Source: an uncultured Mediterraneibacter sp. (GTDB lineage Bacteria; Bacillota; Clostridia; Lachnospirales; Lachnospiraceae). From it: DNA of 34,996 bases. Positions 16,861 through 25,360 of this stretch are shown here, in pieces (within the stretch, counting starts at the first letter, position 1; every line of letters starts with the position of its first letter). Both the position numbers and the translations under genes were made by a program. The notes under the pieces are model-generated. The model was not told where the DNA came from and ran no database searches. It was given only the letters and a program-made list of their open reading frames with translations. The stretch is from assembly GCA_944376695.1 (NCBI GenBank), contig CALWDM010000028.1, forward strand, positions 1 through 34,996, given 5' to 3'.

Positions 16861-18228
16861 ATGAAACGGTTATTCAAGGGCGGTACAGTTGTCAGCGGAG
16901 ATGGGATGAGAAAGGTGGATCTTCTTGTAAAAGGGGAAAAGATCCTCGCAGTGGGCGAGAATCTGGAGTTCAGTGACGCAGAGGTCGTGGATGTGAGCGG
17001 GAAGCTCCTTTTCCCGGGATTTATCGACGCCCATACGCATATGGCGCTGGAAGTGAGCAATACAGTGACCGCAGATAAGTTTGACACAGGGACAAAGGCG
17101 GAGCTGGCGGGGGGAACGACCTGCATCATTGACTATGCCACCCAGTATCCGGGGGAGAGCCTGCGGCAGGCGCTTAACAACTGGCACGAAAAAGCGGACG
17201 GGGAGTCTTCCTGCGATTATGCCTTCCATCTGGCGCTCACGGACTGGAATGAAGAGGTCAGCCGGGAGCTGGAAGAGATCGTGGCAAAGGAGACCATGTC
17301 CTTTAAGCTGTATATGACTTATGACACTATGGTGGACGATGAGACGATGTATGAGATCCTGTCCCGGTTAAAGGAACTGGGCGGGATCGCGGGAGTCCAC
17401 TGTGAGAATGACGGGATCATCAGGGCAAGGATGAAAGAAGTGGAGAAGAAAAAAGGGGACAGAAAGGACGTCTCCGATTATCCGTGGACCCGCCCCAAAG
17501 AGGCGGAGGCAGAAGCGGTCTCCCGGCTGTTAAAGATCGCGAAATGCGTGGATACCCCTGTCATCGTGGTGCACTTAAGTACAGCCGCAGGGTACCGGGA
17601 GATCTTAAAAGCCAGGGAAGCGGGGCAGACCGTCTATGTGGAGACATGTCCTCAGTATCTTGTGATGGATGATGAGAAATATTCCCTTCCCGCGGAAGAG
17701 GCAAGGCGCTATATGATCGCGCCTCCGCTGAGGAAGAAAAAGAACCAGGAGACGCTCTGGCAGGCGCTGAAGGAAGGCAGGATCCAGACCATCGCCACAG
17801 ATCACTGCAGCTTTACAAAAGAGCAGAAGGCGGCAGGGGCAGAGGATTTTGCGAAGACACCCTGCGGAATGCCCGGGGCGGAGGAGCGCCCGGCGCTGAT
17901 CTGGCAGTTCGGGGTCAATGAGAAGAGGATCACACCGGAGCAGATGTGCATCTGCCTGTCGGAAAATCCGGCGAAGCTCTACCATCTCTATCCGTGGAAA
18001 GGCGCGCTCATCCCTGGAGCGGACGCGGATATCGTCGTGTGGGACCCGGATACAGAGTGGACGCTGAGCGCGGAAGACCAGCAGTCAGCCTGTGATTACT
18101 GCCCCATGGAAGGGACAGCGATCCGGGGCAGGGCAGAGCAGGTATATCTGAGAGGAACGCTGGCGGCGGAGAACGGGAAGATCCTTGCGGAAAAGACCGG
18201 AACATATGTCCGCCACGGTGCAGAATAA
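16861..18228 (+). CDS. hyuA: HyuA, dihydropyrimidinase/D-hydantoinase-family amidohydrolase
   Basis: 455-residue cyclic amidohydrolase opening hydantoin- or dihydropyrimidine-type rings. The di-metal site is visible: HxH in GFIDAHTHM (about 52-60), the carboxylated Lys in SFKLYMTYD (about 148), His in GVHCEND (about 180), His in VVHLSTAAG (about 237) and Asp in ATDHCSF (about 312). The start at 16861 is chosen from AAGGGG 8-10 nt upstream and family length; the frame is open upstream to 16789 without support. Located between ygfK and yqeC as in related clusters. Confidence 0.94.
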   Translation: MKRLFKGGTVVSGDGMRKVDLLVKGEKILAVGENLEFSDAEVVDVSGKLLFPGFIDAHTHMALEVSNTVTADKFDTGTKAELAGGTTCIIDYATQYPGESLRQALNNWHEKADGESSCDYAFHLALTDWNEEVSRELEEIVAKETMSFKLYMTYDTMVDDETMYEILSRLKELGGIAGVHCENDGIIRARMKEVEKKKGDRKDVSDYPWTRPKEAEAEAVSRLLKIAKCVDTPVIVVHLSTAAGYREILKAREAGQTVYVETCPQYLVMDDEKYSLPAEEARRYMIAPPLRKKKNQETLWQALKEGRIQTIATDHCSFTKEQKAAGAEDFAKTPCGMPGAEERPALIWQFGVNEKRITPEQMCICLSENPAKLYHLYPWKGALIPGADADIVVWDPDTEWTLSAEDQQSACDYCPMEGTAIRGRAEQVYLRGTLAAENGKILAEKTGTYVRHGAE

Positions 18229-18229
18229 T

Positions 18230-19099
18230 ATGATATGGATTTACAGAGAAAACCGATTGTGTGAAATTCCCTCTCTGGCAGATGCGCTGGGGATTTCGGG
18301 CGCGCAGAAGGGATGTCCTGCGGCTTCTGCCGCGGGAGCGTCGGGATCCCCTGGATGCCGATGCTCTGCCCGATGTCCGGTGGTCTGCGTCGTGGGCGCG
18401 GGTGGAAAGACGACGACTCTGCACAGGCTGGCAGCGGAATTTGTCCGGCAGGGGCAGCAGGCTGTGGTCACGACCAGCACTCATATTCTGGAGGAAGACG
18501 AGCCGTATTTTCTGAGGGCAGCGGCCGGAGAGAGTCTGACAGACCAGCAGCTGCGGGAAGCTGCCAGGGCTTTTGCGGATCAGGTCAGGGAAAAGTTAGA
18601 CCGTTTCGGACAGGTGTGGACGGGCTCGCCCGCTCCGGGCGGGAAGCTCTGCGGCCTGCCGGGAGCGTTTCTGGAACAGCTCCGGGGACTGGGCGTCCCG
18701 GTATTGATCGAGGCGGACGGAGCCCGGAAAATGCCGCTGAAAGTTCCGGCGGGACACGAGCCTGTGATCCATCCCCGGACGACCCATGTGCTGAGCGTGT
18801 ACGGGCTGGACGCAGTAGGAGAAAAGCTGGAAACCGTCTGCTTTCGAAAAGAGCAGGCAGAGAAGATCCTGAAAAAAAACGGGACAGAGCCCGTCACTGC
18901 AGAGGATATCGCTCTTCTCGCCGCATCCCCGGAGGCAGGGAGAAAAGGCTGCCCGGAACAGGCGGGATACACGGTTGTTTTAAATAAGGCGGACAGCGCC
19001 GGGAAAAGGGAAACAGCGCTGAATATATGCAGGCTGCTGAATGACAGGGGGATCGGCAGGGTGGTCGTCACCTCGCATATGGACGTCAGGAAGAAATAA
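18230..19099 (+). CDS. yqeC: YqeC, selenium-dependent Mo-hydroxylase cofactor protein
   Basis: Putative nucleotide-binding protein of the selenium-dependent molybdenum hydroxylase system. It has a P-loop-like VVGAGGKTTTLHRL, TTSTHI, LIEADGARKMPLK and VLNKAD motifs in family order. The start is ambiguous: ATG at 18230, 1 bp after the hyuA stop (translational coupling), gives 289 residues; ATG 18206 or TTG 18185 would overlap hyuA. A Cys/Ala/Gly-rich stretch lies between the first 22 residues and the P-loop. yqeC, yqeB and mocA homologues together are a known marker for labile-selenium hydroxylases. Confidence 0.88.
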   Translation: MIWIYRENRLCEIPSLADALGISGAQKGCPAASAAGASGSPGCRCSARCPVVCVVGAGGKTTTLHRLAAEFVRQGQQAVVTTSTHILEEDEPYFLRAAAGESLTDQQLREAARAFADQVREKLDRFGQVWTGSPAPGGKLCGLPGAFLEQLRGLGVPVLIEADGARKMPLKVPAGHEPVIHPRTTHVLSVYGLDAVGEKLETVCFRKEQAEKILKKNGTEPVTAEDIALLAASPEAGRKGCPEQAGYTVVLNKADSAGKRETALNICRLLNDRGIGRVVVTSHMDVRKK

Positions 19100-19174
19100 A
19101 TAAAACAAGCAATAAATGAATCAAGCAGGAAATGAAGATCAACGGATAATTTCACGGAAGGCAGGACAGACAGC

Positions 19175-20554
19175 ATGAAGATACTGATCAAAGGAGCCGG
19201 CGACCTTGCCACGGGGATCGCTTCCCGGCTTTACGGAGCGGGGCACCGGATCCTGATGGCGGAAATCGCAGAACCTCTTACAGTCCGGCGGACAGTGGCC
19301 CTGTCAAGGGCGGTCTATGAGGGATGCGCGGAAGTGGAGGAGATGAGAGCATTCCGGGCGGATTCGCAGGAAGAAGCCGCTGAGGTTTTATGCCGGGGGG
19401 ATATCCCGGTGATAGTGGATCCAGAGGCCAAGTGCCGGAGATGGTACGAGCCGGATGTGATCGTGGACGCGATCCTGGCAAAGAAAAATCTCGGGACAGA
19501 GATCACGGACGCTCCCTTTGTCATTGGAGTGGGACCGGGCTTTACTGCCGGAAATGACTGCCACTGTGTGGTGGAGACGAAGAGGGGGCATACACTGGGA
19601 AATGTGATCTGGCAGGGCAGCGCGATCCCAAACACCGGAGTGCCGGGCAATGTGGGCGGCTATACCATTGAGCGGCTGATCCGGGCGTCAGCAGCGGGAA
19701 AGATCGAGCCCAGGGTCAAAATAGGCGACTTTGTGGAAGCCGGACAGGTCGTCGCAGTCACAGGCGGGGAGCCGGTATACGCGCAGATGAGCGGGATCGT
19801 CAGAGGCATGCTTCAGGAAGGCGCGGCTGTCACAGAAAATCTGAAGATCGGCGATATTGACGCAAGGGCAGAGATTTCCCACTGCTATACGATCTCCGAT
19901 AAGGCGAGAGCCATCGGCGGCGGAGTGCTGGAGGCGGTGGACAGATTCGCATTGATGCAGGGCAGATATGCCATCGTCATACTCGCTGCGGGAGCAGGGA
20001 CGAGGTTCGGAGGAGATAAGCTCCGCGCGCTGGTCCGGGGGAAGCCTCTCTATGAACATATGCTGGAAAAGGCGGAGGCATTTTCCTCTTTTCCATCGTT
20101 TATCGTGACCGGTGATGAACAGATCGCCAAAGCTGCGGAAAAAAGAGGAATCACAGCCGTGCAGAACAGCGCTCCGGAGAAGGGGATCTCCCTGTCGCTC
20201 CGCCTGGGACTGGAGGCGGCGCGGGAAGCGTTTGCCGGTCAGGGAAGAGAAGACCGCCTGCAGGGCATCCTGTTTTCGGTCTGCGACCAGCCGGGGATCG
20301 GGACTGCCACCATGCAGAGGATCTTTAACACAGCGGCCCTGCACCCGGGAAGCATCATATGCGCGGGACGGTCCGGGAAAACAGGAAATCCGGTCCTGTG
20401 GGACAGGAGATACTTCCCCGGGCTGGCGGAGCTTACAGGAGATGTGGGCGGCCGGCAGATCATGGACAGCCACAGAGAGCAGATCAGGATCGTGGAGGCA
20501 GAGGCGGAAGAGTTGATCGATGTGGACCGGCGGGAAGATTTAAGGAGTCTATGA
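19175..20554 (+). CDS. Fused YqeB (EF2563-type) and MocA-like nucleotidyltransferase
   Basis: 459 residues with two fused parts. Residues 1 to about 265 match YqeB/EF2563-family selenium-dependent hydroxylase proteins (IKGAGDLATGIASRL at the start, PNTGVPGNVGGYT, AIGGGVLEAVD). The remainder is a MobA/MocA-like nucleotidyltransferase (VILAAGAGTRFGGDKL near 270, SVCDQPG near 367, GNPVLW, GDVGGRQIM). MocA proteins attach CMP to molybdopterin; YqeB is linked to selenium incorporation. In many genomes these are separate genes. The stop overlaps an ATG of the next frame (ATGA at 20551-20554), suggesting coupled translation. Confidence 0.9.
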   Translation: MKILIKGAGDLATGIASRLYGAGHRILMAEIAEPLTVRRTVALSRAVYEGCAEVEEMRAFRADSQEEAAEVLCRGDIPVIVDPEAKCRRWYEPDVIVDAILAKKNLGTEITDAPFVIGVGPGFTAGNDCHCVVETKRGHTLGNVIWQGSAIPNTGVPGNVGGYTIERLIRASAAGKIEPRVKIGDFVEAGQVVAVTGGEPVYAQMSGIVRGMLQEGAAVTENLKIGDIDARAEISHCYTISDKARAIGGGVLEAVDRFALMQGRYAIVILAAGAGTRFGGDKLRALVRGKPLYEHMLEKAEAFSSFPSFIVTGDEQIAKAAEKRGITAVQNSAPEKGISLSLRLGLEAAREAFAGQGREDRLQGILFSVCDQPGIGTATMQRIFNTAALHPGSIICAGRSGKTGNPVLWDRRYFPGLAELTGDVGGRQIMDSHREQIRIVEAEAEELIDVDRREDLRSL

Positions 20555-20568
20555 AAGGAAGAAGACTT

Positions 20569-23136
20569 ATGATCAAGGTTCTGGTAAATGGAAAAACATA
20601 CGAGGCGGAAAAAGATAAAAAACTGATGCGGTTCCTCCGGGACGACCTGCACCTGACCTCTGTAAAAGACGGATGCAGCCAGGGCGCCTGCGGAACCTGC
20701 ACCGTGCTGGCGGACGGGAAGGCGACCCGCGCCTGCATCCCCATGCTCTCAAAGGTCGAGGGAAAAGAGATCGTCACGGTAGAAGGATTAAGTGAGCGGG
20801 AGAAAGAAGTCTATTCTTACGCTTTTGCCACGGCAGGGGCAGTGCAGTGCGGATTCTGCATCCCGGGCATGGTCATGTGCGCGAAAGGGCTGATCGATAA
20901 AAATCCCGACCCCACCCGGCTGGAAGTGGTGGCTGCGATCCGGAATAATATCTGCCGGTGCACAGGGTATAAAAAGATCATAGAAGGGATCCTTTTAAGC
21001 GCAAAGATCTTCCGCGAGGATCTCCCGGTGCATGAGGAGAGCGGGCAGGTCAGTGTAGGTCAGGCGATCCAGAGGATCGACGCGAAGGAAAAGGTGCTGG
21101 GTACCGGCGAATATCCCGATGATATTTATCTCGACGGCATGGTCTACGGGAGCGCGGTGCGCTCTGAATACCCACGGGCAAAGGTGCTGGCCATCCATCC
21201 GGAAGAAGCGCTTGCCCTGGACGGGGTCATCGGCGTGTACACAGCGGACGATATCCCGGGAGAGGTCAAGGTGGGACATCTGAAACATGACTGGGATACT
21301 ATGATCCCGGTGGGGAAGGTGACCCATTATCTGGGCGATGCGATCTGCCTTGTCGTGGCAGAAAATCAGGACATCCTGGAGCAGGCAAAGCTGAAAGTAA
21401 AAGTGGATTATGAAGTGCTGGACCCGGTGCTGGATCCCTTTGAGGCGATGAAGCCGGACGCGCCCCTTGTCCATGCGGACGGGAATATCCTTGCGCACGA
21501 ACATCTTGTGCGGGGGGATGCGGACAAAGTGATCGCGGAGTCAAAATATAAAGTGACCACGCATTATGAGACGCCCTGGACAGAGCATGCGTTCCTGGAG
21601 CCGGAGTGCGCGGTGGCAATGCCCTTTGACGACGGTGTGTTTATCTATTCTTCGGATCAGGGTACTTACGATACCCAGCACGAGTGCTGCATCATGCTGG
21701 GACTGCCGCCGGAGAAGGTGATCGTGGAAAACAAGCTGGTGGGCGGCGGATTCGGAGGAAAGGAAGACGTGTCCGTGCAGCACCACGCGGCGCTGCTCGC
21801 CTATCTGACAAAGCGGATCGTGAAGGTGAAGCTGTCCCGCCAAGAGAGTATCGTCGTGCATCCGAAACGCCATCCCATGTGGATGGACATTACCACGGCA
21901 TGCGATGAGAACGGCTATCTGACTGCCATGAAGGCAGTGGTCGTATCCGACACAGGGGCATATGCTTCCCTGGGCGGGCCGGTTCTCCAGAGGGCCTGCA
22001 CCCATGCCGCGGGACCGTATAATTTCCAGGTCATTGACATTGACGGCAAGGCAGTGTATACAAACAACCCGCCTGCGGGGGCCTTCCGGGGCTTCGGGGT
22101 GACACAGACCTGTTTCGGATCAGAGCGGAACCTGGATCTTCTGGCGGAAAAAGTCGGCATCTCGCCGTGGGAGATCCGCTACCGCAATGCCATACGTCCG
22201 GGGCAGGTACTCCCCAACGGGCAGATCGCAGACGCGTCCACCGGGGTGGCGGAGACGCTGGAGGCGGTGAAAGAAGTCTATGAGAGCGAGCCTTACGCGG
22301 GCATTGCATGCGCCATGAAAAACGCAGGCGTGGGCGTGGGACTTCCCGACTGGGGGCGCTGCAGGCTTCTTGTGAAAGACGGAAAAGTAGAGATCCATGC
22401 GGGGGCGTCCTGCATCGGGCAGGGACTTGGGACCGTGCTGACCCAGGTCGTGTCCGAGACGACCGGGTTCGGCATTGACAGGATCGTGTACTGCCGTCCC
22501 AACACGGCGAACTCCCCGGACTCGGGGACCACGTCCGGTTCCAGGCAGACGCTGATCACAGGCGAGGCGGCAAAGCGCGCCTGCGAGAAACTCATGGAAG
22601 ACTTAAAAGACAGCAGCCTGGAGGAACTGGAAGGCAGAGATTATGTGGGAGAATACCTCGCTAAGACAGACAAGATGGGAAGCGATGTGCCGAATCCGGT
22701 ATCCCATGTGGCTTACGGATACGCGACACAGGTCTGTGTGTTGAACGAAGACGGAACCATTAAAAAAGTGGTTGCGGCGCATGACGTCGGAAAAGCGGTA
22801 AACCCCGTCAGCGTGGAAGGGCAGATCGAGGGCGGCGTGGTCATGAGTTTGGGGTATGCCCTCACAGAGCAGTATGAGATCAAAGACGGGTATCCGGTAT
22901 CGCGCTACGGTACGCTTGGGCTTTTCAAGGCAGATAAGACGCCGGATGTGGAGCCGATCATCGTAGAGAAGCCCGGCGTGGATGTGGGATACGGCGCCAT
23001 CGGTATCGGGGAGATCACATCTATCCCAACTGCGCCCGCAGTGGCAGGGGCATATTACAAATGGAACGGGAAATTCCAGACAAAGCTCCCTCTGACAGAT
23101 ACGCCCTATGAGAGAAAGAAGAAAGCGGTGAAATAG
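20569..23136 (+). CDS. xdhD: XdhD-like selenium-dependent molybdenum hydroxylase (fused [2Fe-2S] + Mo subunit)
   Basis: About 855 residues. The N-terminal [2Fe-2S] domain has C36, C41, C44 and the second set C94, C97, C129, C131. The molybdenum domain follows, with GGGFGGKED, PAGAFRGFG (conserved Arg), GQGLG and GIGEIT near the C-terminus containing the expected catalytic Glu. No FAD domain is present, so electrons must pass to another partner. The start at 20569 has AAGGAAG 7 nt upstream; ATG 20551, overlapping the previous stop, is an alternative adding six residues. Genes for selenium cofactor maturation lie directly upstream, and no in-frame UGA is needed, consistent with a labile-Se rather than selenocysteine enzyme (inference). 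Confidence 0.93.
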   Translation: MIKVLVNGKTYEAEKDKKLMRFLRDDLHLTSVKDGCSQGACGTCTVLADGKATRACIPMLSKVEGKEIVTVEGLSEREKEVYSYAFATAGAVQCGFCIPGMVMCAKGLIDKNPDPTRLEVVAAIRNNICRCTGYKKIIEGILLSAKIFREDLPVHEESGQVSVGQAIQRIDAKEKVLGTGEYPDDIYLDGMVYGSAVRSEYPRAKVLAIHPEEALALDGVIGVYTADDIPGEVKVGHLKHDWDTMIPVGKVTHYLGDAICLVVAENQDILEQAKLKVKVDYEVLDPVLDPFEAMKPDAPLVHADGNILAHEHLVRGDADKVIAESKYKVTTHYETPWTEHAFLEPECAVAMPFDDGVFIYSSDQGTYDTQHECCIMLGLPPEKVIVENKLVGGGFGGKEDVSVQHHAALLAYLTKRIVKVKLSRQESIVVHPKRHPMWMDITTACDENGYLTAMKAVVVSDTGAYASLGGPVLQRACTHAAGPYNFQVIDIDGKAVYTNNPPAGAFRGFGVTQTCFGSERNLDLLAEKVGISPWEIRYRNAIRPGQVLPNGQIADASTGVAETLEAVKEVYESEPYAGIACAMKNAGVGVGLPDWGRCRLLVKDGKVEIHAGASCIGQGLGTVLTQVVSETTGFGIDRIVYCRPNTANSPDSGTTSGSRQTLITGEAAKRACEKLMEDLKDSSLEELEGRDYVGEYLAKTDKMGSDVPNPVSHVAYGYATQVCVLNEDGTIKKVVAAHDVGKAVNPVSVEGQIEGGVVMSLGYALTEQYEIKDGYPVSRYGTLGLFKADKTPDVEPIIVEKPGVDVGYGAIGIGEITSIPTAPAVAGAYYKWNGKFQTKLPLTDTPYERKKKAVK

Positions 23137-23139
23137 CCC

Positions 23140-23496
23140 ATGGCAGGACAGAACGGGACAGAAAAGAACATCCGCCCCAGACTTAAGGTACAGCTTGTGG
23201 GCACAGAGCCTTTCTTCGGGCCGGGGGTCAAGACGCTCCTGGAGTGTATCCGCGGGGAAGGATCAGTCCGCGATGCCTGTGAGAAGATGGGGCTCTCTTA
23301 CAGCAAAGGCAGGAAGATGCTGGAGCGGGCGGAAAGAGAGCTGGGATATACCATCGTTGAGCGCAGCCCCGGGGGAAAGAACGGGGGCAGCGCCAGAGTC
23401 AGCGAGGAGGGCATGAGGCTGCTCTCCAGGTATGAACGATTTGAGAAAGAACTGACCGAACTGGCAGAGGAAAAGTACAGAGAAATCTTTCTCTAG
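23140..23496 (+). CDS. ModE-like winged-helix DNA-binding protein lacking the molybdate-binding domain
   Basis: 118-residue protein matching the N-terminal LysR-type helix-turn-helix of ModE (LLECIRGEGSVRDACEKMGLSYSKGRKMLERAERELG, then a wing ending ARVSEEGMRLL). The C-terminal MOP/TOBE domains that bind molybdate in E. coli ModE are absent. The start is 3 bp after the xdhD stop and has a weak site, suggesting coupling. It is immediately upstream of modABC and of the 34-bp palindrome, so it is the best candidate for control of molybdate uptake (inference). Confidence 0.88.
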   Translation: MAGQNGTEKNIRPRLKVQLVGTEPFFGPGVKTLLECIRGEGSVRDACEKMGLSYSKGRKMLERAERELGYTIVERSPGGKNGGSARVSEEGMRLLSRYERFEKELTELAEEKYREIFL

Positions 23497-23571
23497 TACA
23501 TTGTCCGGCAGAGGACCGGATGATAAACCGGCTGGCTGACCGGATTGGGCGGCGCAGTAAGATACAGATCC

Positions 23572-23621
23572 AAAGGACGGCTGTTATTGCACACAGAAGC
23601 AGGCGAAAACAGCCGTCTTTT
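23572..23621 (+). terminator. Probable intrinsic terminator after the modE-like gene
   Basis: The arms 23572-23585 and 23608-23621 form a 14-bp stem with one wobble pair around a 22-nt loop; the right arm ends in TTTT. It separates the catabolic operon from modABC. Confidence 0.65.
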
Positions 23622-23625
23622 CAGG

Positions 23626-23659
23626 ATATTCGATTGCTTTTTAAAAAGCAATCGAATAT
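23626..23659. promoter_or_regulatory. Perfect 34-bp palindrome overlapping the modABC promoter (candidate operator)
   Basis: The left arm ATATTCGATTGCTTTTT (23626-23642) is followed with no spacer by its exact reverse complement (23643-23659). It covers the -35 box and spacer of the predicted modA promoter and touches the -10 box, a typical repressor position. Confidence 0.8.
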
Positions 23660-23662
23660 AAT
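23634..23662 (+). promoter_or_regulatory. modABC promoter
   Basis: TTGCTT (23634-23639), 17-nt spacer and a consensus TATAAT (23657-23662), about 30 bp upstream of the modA start codon. Confidence 0.7.
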
Positions 23663-23691
23663 TGATGTAAAGAATGGAAGGAGGAAGCGGA

Positions 23692-24579
23692 ATGAAAAAG
23701 AAGTTTCTGGCAGCGCTGACAGCATCGGCTGTGATAGTTTCCATGGCAGGATGCGGGGCCGGCGAAGACAGGGCGGACGCTGACGGCGGCGGAGGCGCGC
23801 AGGTGGAAGGCGGAGCCGGGGAAGAGGACACGGAGATCCAGGTATTTATCGCGGCGAGCCTGGATATAGTCATGACAGAACTGGCGGATCTGTACCACGA
23901 GGAACACCCGGAGGTAAAGATCACATTTAACGCGGACAGCTCAGGCGCTCTCCTGACACAGATCCGGGAGGGGTATGAGTGCGATATTTTCTTTTCCGCG
24001 GCACAGAAGCAGATGGACGACCTGGAGGCGGACGGCCTGATGGTCGAAGGGACGCGGGCAAATGTCGTGAATAATCAGGTTGTCGTCGTCACCTTGAAAG
24101 ACAGCGGGACTCAGGTCACAGGGCTGGAAGACATGGGAAAAGCGGAGAGCATCGCCCTGGCAGGCGGAAGCGTACCGGTTGGCAGGTATACAAGACAGGC
24201 GCTGATCAATCTGGGAATGCTCCCTGCGACGGACGATCCGGCGTCCATTACCACACAGGAGATCTCAGAGGCACTGGGCGGCGTGGAGATCAGCGAGCAG
24301 GATAATGTGAGCAAGGTGCTCACTGCGGTCGCGGAAGGATCCTGCGAGGTGGGAACGACGTATTATTCCGATACATACGGATATGAGGAGGACCTGGAGA
24401 TCATCCAGACAGTGAGCTATGACCTGACCGGAGATGTGATCTATCCGATCGCCCGCGTGGTAAATGAGGAAGCGGATGAGGCACAGACAAAAGCGGCAGA
24501 AGATTTTCTCGCTTTTGTTCTCTCGGATGAGGCGGCAGAAGTGTTTGAGTCTTACTATTTTGACACGGATGTAGAATAG
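23692..24579 (+). CDS. modA: Molybdate ABC transporter substrate-binding lipoprotein ModA
   Basis: Extracytoplasmic molybdate-binding protein, 295 residues. It has a lipoprotein signal (KKK start, hydrophobic core, SMAGC with C21 as the lipidated residue) and then a ModA domain (IQVFIAASL, NADSSGALLTQI, CDIFFSAAQKQMDDL, GSVPVGRYTRQAL). The start at 23692 has a strong GGAGG about 8 nt upstream; an ATG six codons earlier lies within the ribosome-binding region and is rejected. First gene of modABC. Confidence 0.95.
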   Translation: MKKKFLAALTASAVIVSMAGCGAGEDRADADGGGGAQVEGGAGEEDTEIQVFIAASLDIVMTELADLYHEEHPEVKITFNADSSGALLTQIREGYECDIFFSAAQKQMDDLEADGLMVEGTRANVVNNQVVVVTLKDSGTQVTGLEDMGKAESIALAGGSVPVGRYTRQALINLGMLPATDDPASITTQEISEALGGVEISEQDNVSKVLTAVAEGSCEVGTTYYSDTYGYEEDLEIIQTVSYDLTGDVIYPIARVVNEEADEAQTKAAEDFLAFVLSDEAAEVFESYYFDTDVE

Positions 24580-24652
24580 AGTCAGCGGAGACAGGAACAG
24601 TGAATGCAGGAGCGGCAAGAAAGAAAAACAGCAGGCGGAGGATCGGAATACG

Positions 24653-25357
24653 ATGGAAGAGATCATGGAGATTTTAAAAGAGCTGGACTGGAGTCCTTTG
24701 TTTATATCTGTAAAGACCGGGATCGTGGCAACGGTGATCTCGTTCTTCCTGGGGATATTTGCAGCGCGCAAGGCTGTGAAGGCGTCGCCTGGGAAAAAGG
24801 CGGTCATTGACGGGATCCTGACCCTTCCCATGGTGCTGCCGCCGACTGTGGCGGGCTTCTTTCTCCTGCTCTTATTCAGCAGGAGAAGGCCTTTCGGGGA
24901 ATTCCTGTTCGATGAGTTTGGGTTCAAAGTAGTCCAGACCTGGCTCGGATGTGTCCTCGCGGCGACAGTGATCGCTTTTCCCCTCATGTACAGGAACTCA
25001 AGGGCAGCCATGGAGCAGATCGATGTGAATCTCGTGTATGCGGGAAGGACCCTCGGAATGTCTGAAATAAAAATATTCTGGGAGATCATCATCCCCACAG
25101 CAGGACCGGGGATCGCCTCAGGGACGGTCCTGACATTTGCAAGGGCGCTGGGAGAGTACGGCGCAACGTCCATGCTGGCAGGCAATATCCCGGGAAAGAC
25201 AGGGACCATTTCCCAGAAGATCGCAATGGTCATACAGGATGGGGATTATCTGACCGCCGGGATCTGGGTGGCGGTGGTTATGGTCATCGCGTTCGCTGTG
25301 ATTTTTCTCATGAATCTGATCTCCGGCAGGAAAATGAAGAATATCAGGAGGTGGTAA
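24653..25357 (+). CDS. modB: Molybdate ABC transporter permease ModB
   Basis: 234-residue membrane permease with about five hydrophobic helices. The binding-protein-dependent transport loop is seen as MYRNSRAAMEQID...AGRTLGMSEIKIFWEIIIP, including the conserved EAA-type Gly segment. It forms the channel for molybdate with ModC. A GGAGG lies about 11 nt upstream of the chosen ATG. It ends 3 bp before the modC start. Confidence 0.95.
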   Translation: MEEIMEILKELDWSPLFISVKTGIVATVISFFLGIFAARKAVKASPGKKAVIDGILTLPMVLPPTVAGFFLLLLFSRRRPFGEFLFDEFGFKVVQTWLGCVLAATVIAFPLMYRNSRAAMEQIDVNLVYAGRTLGMSEIKIFWEIIIPTAGPGIASGTVLTFARALGEYGATSMLAGNIPGKTGTISQKIAMVIQDGDYLTAGIWVAVVMVIAFAVIFLMNLISGRKMKNIRRW

Positions 25358-25360
25358 GGC

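Noticed and set aside
20569-23136. Selenocysteine-containing hydroxylase
   Set aside because: No in-frame UGA or SECIS-like need is seen; the accessory genes point to labile selenium in the cofactor instead.
23497-23691. Molybdenum-cofactor riboswitch upstream of modA
   Set aside because: The region is explained by a terminator hairpin and a palindromic operator/promoter; I could not match a Moco RNA core, and the predicted transcript leader is only about 25 nt.
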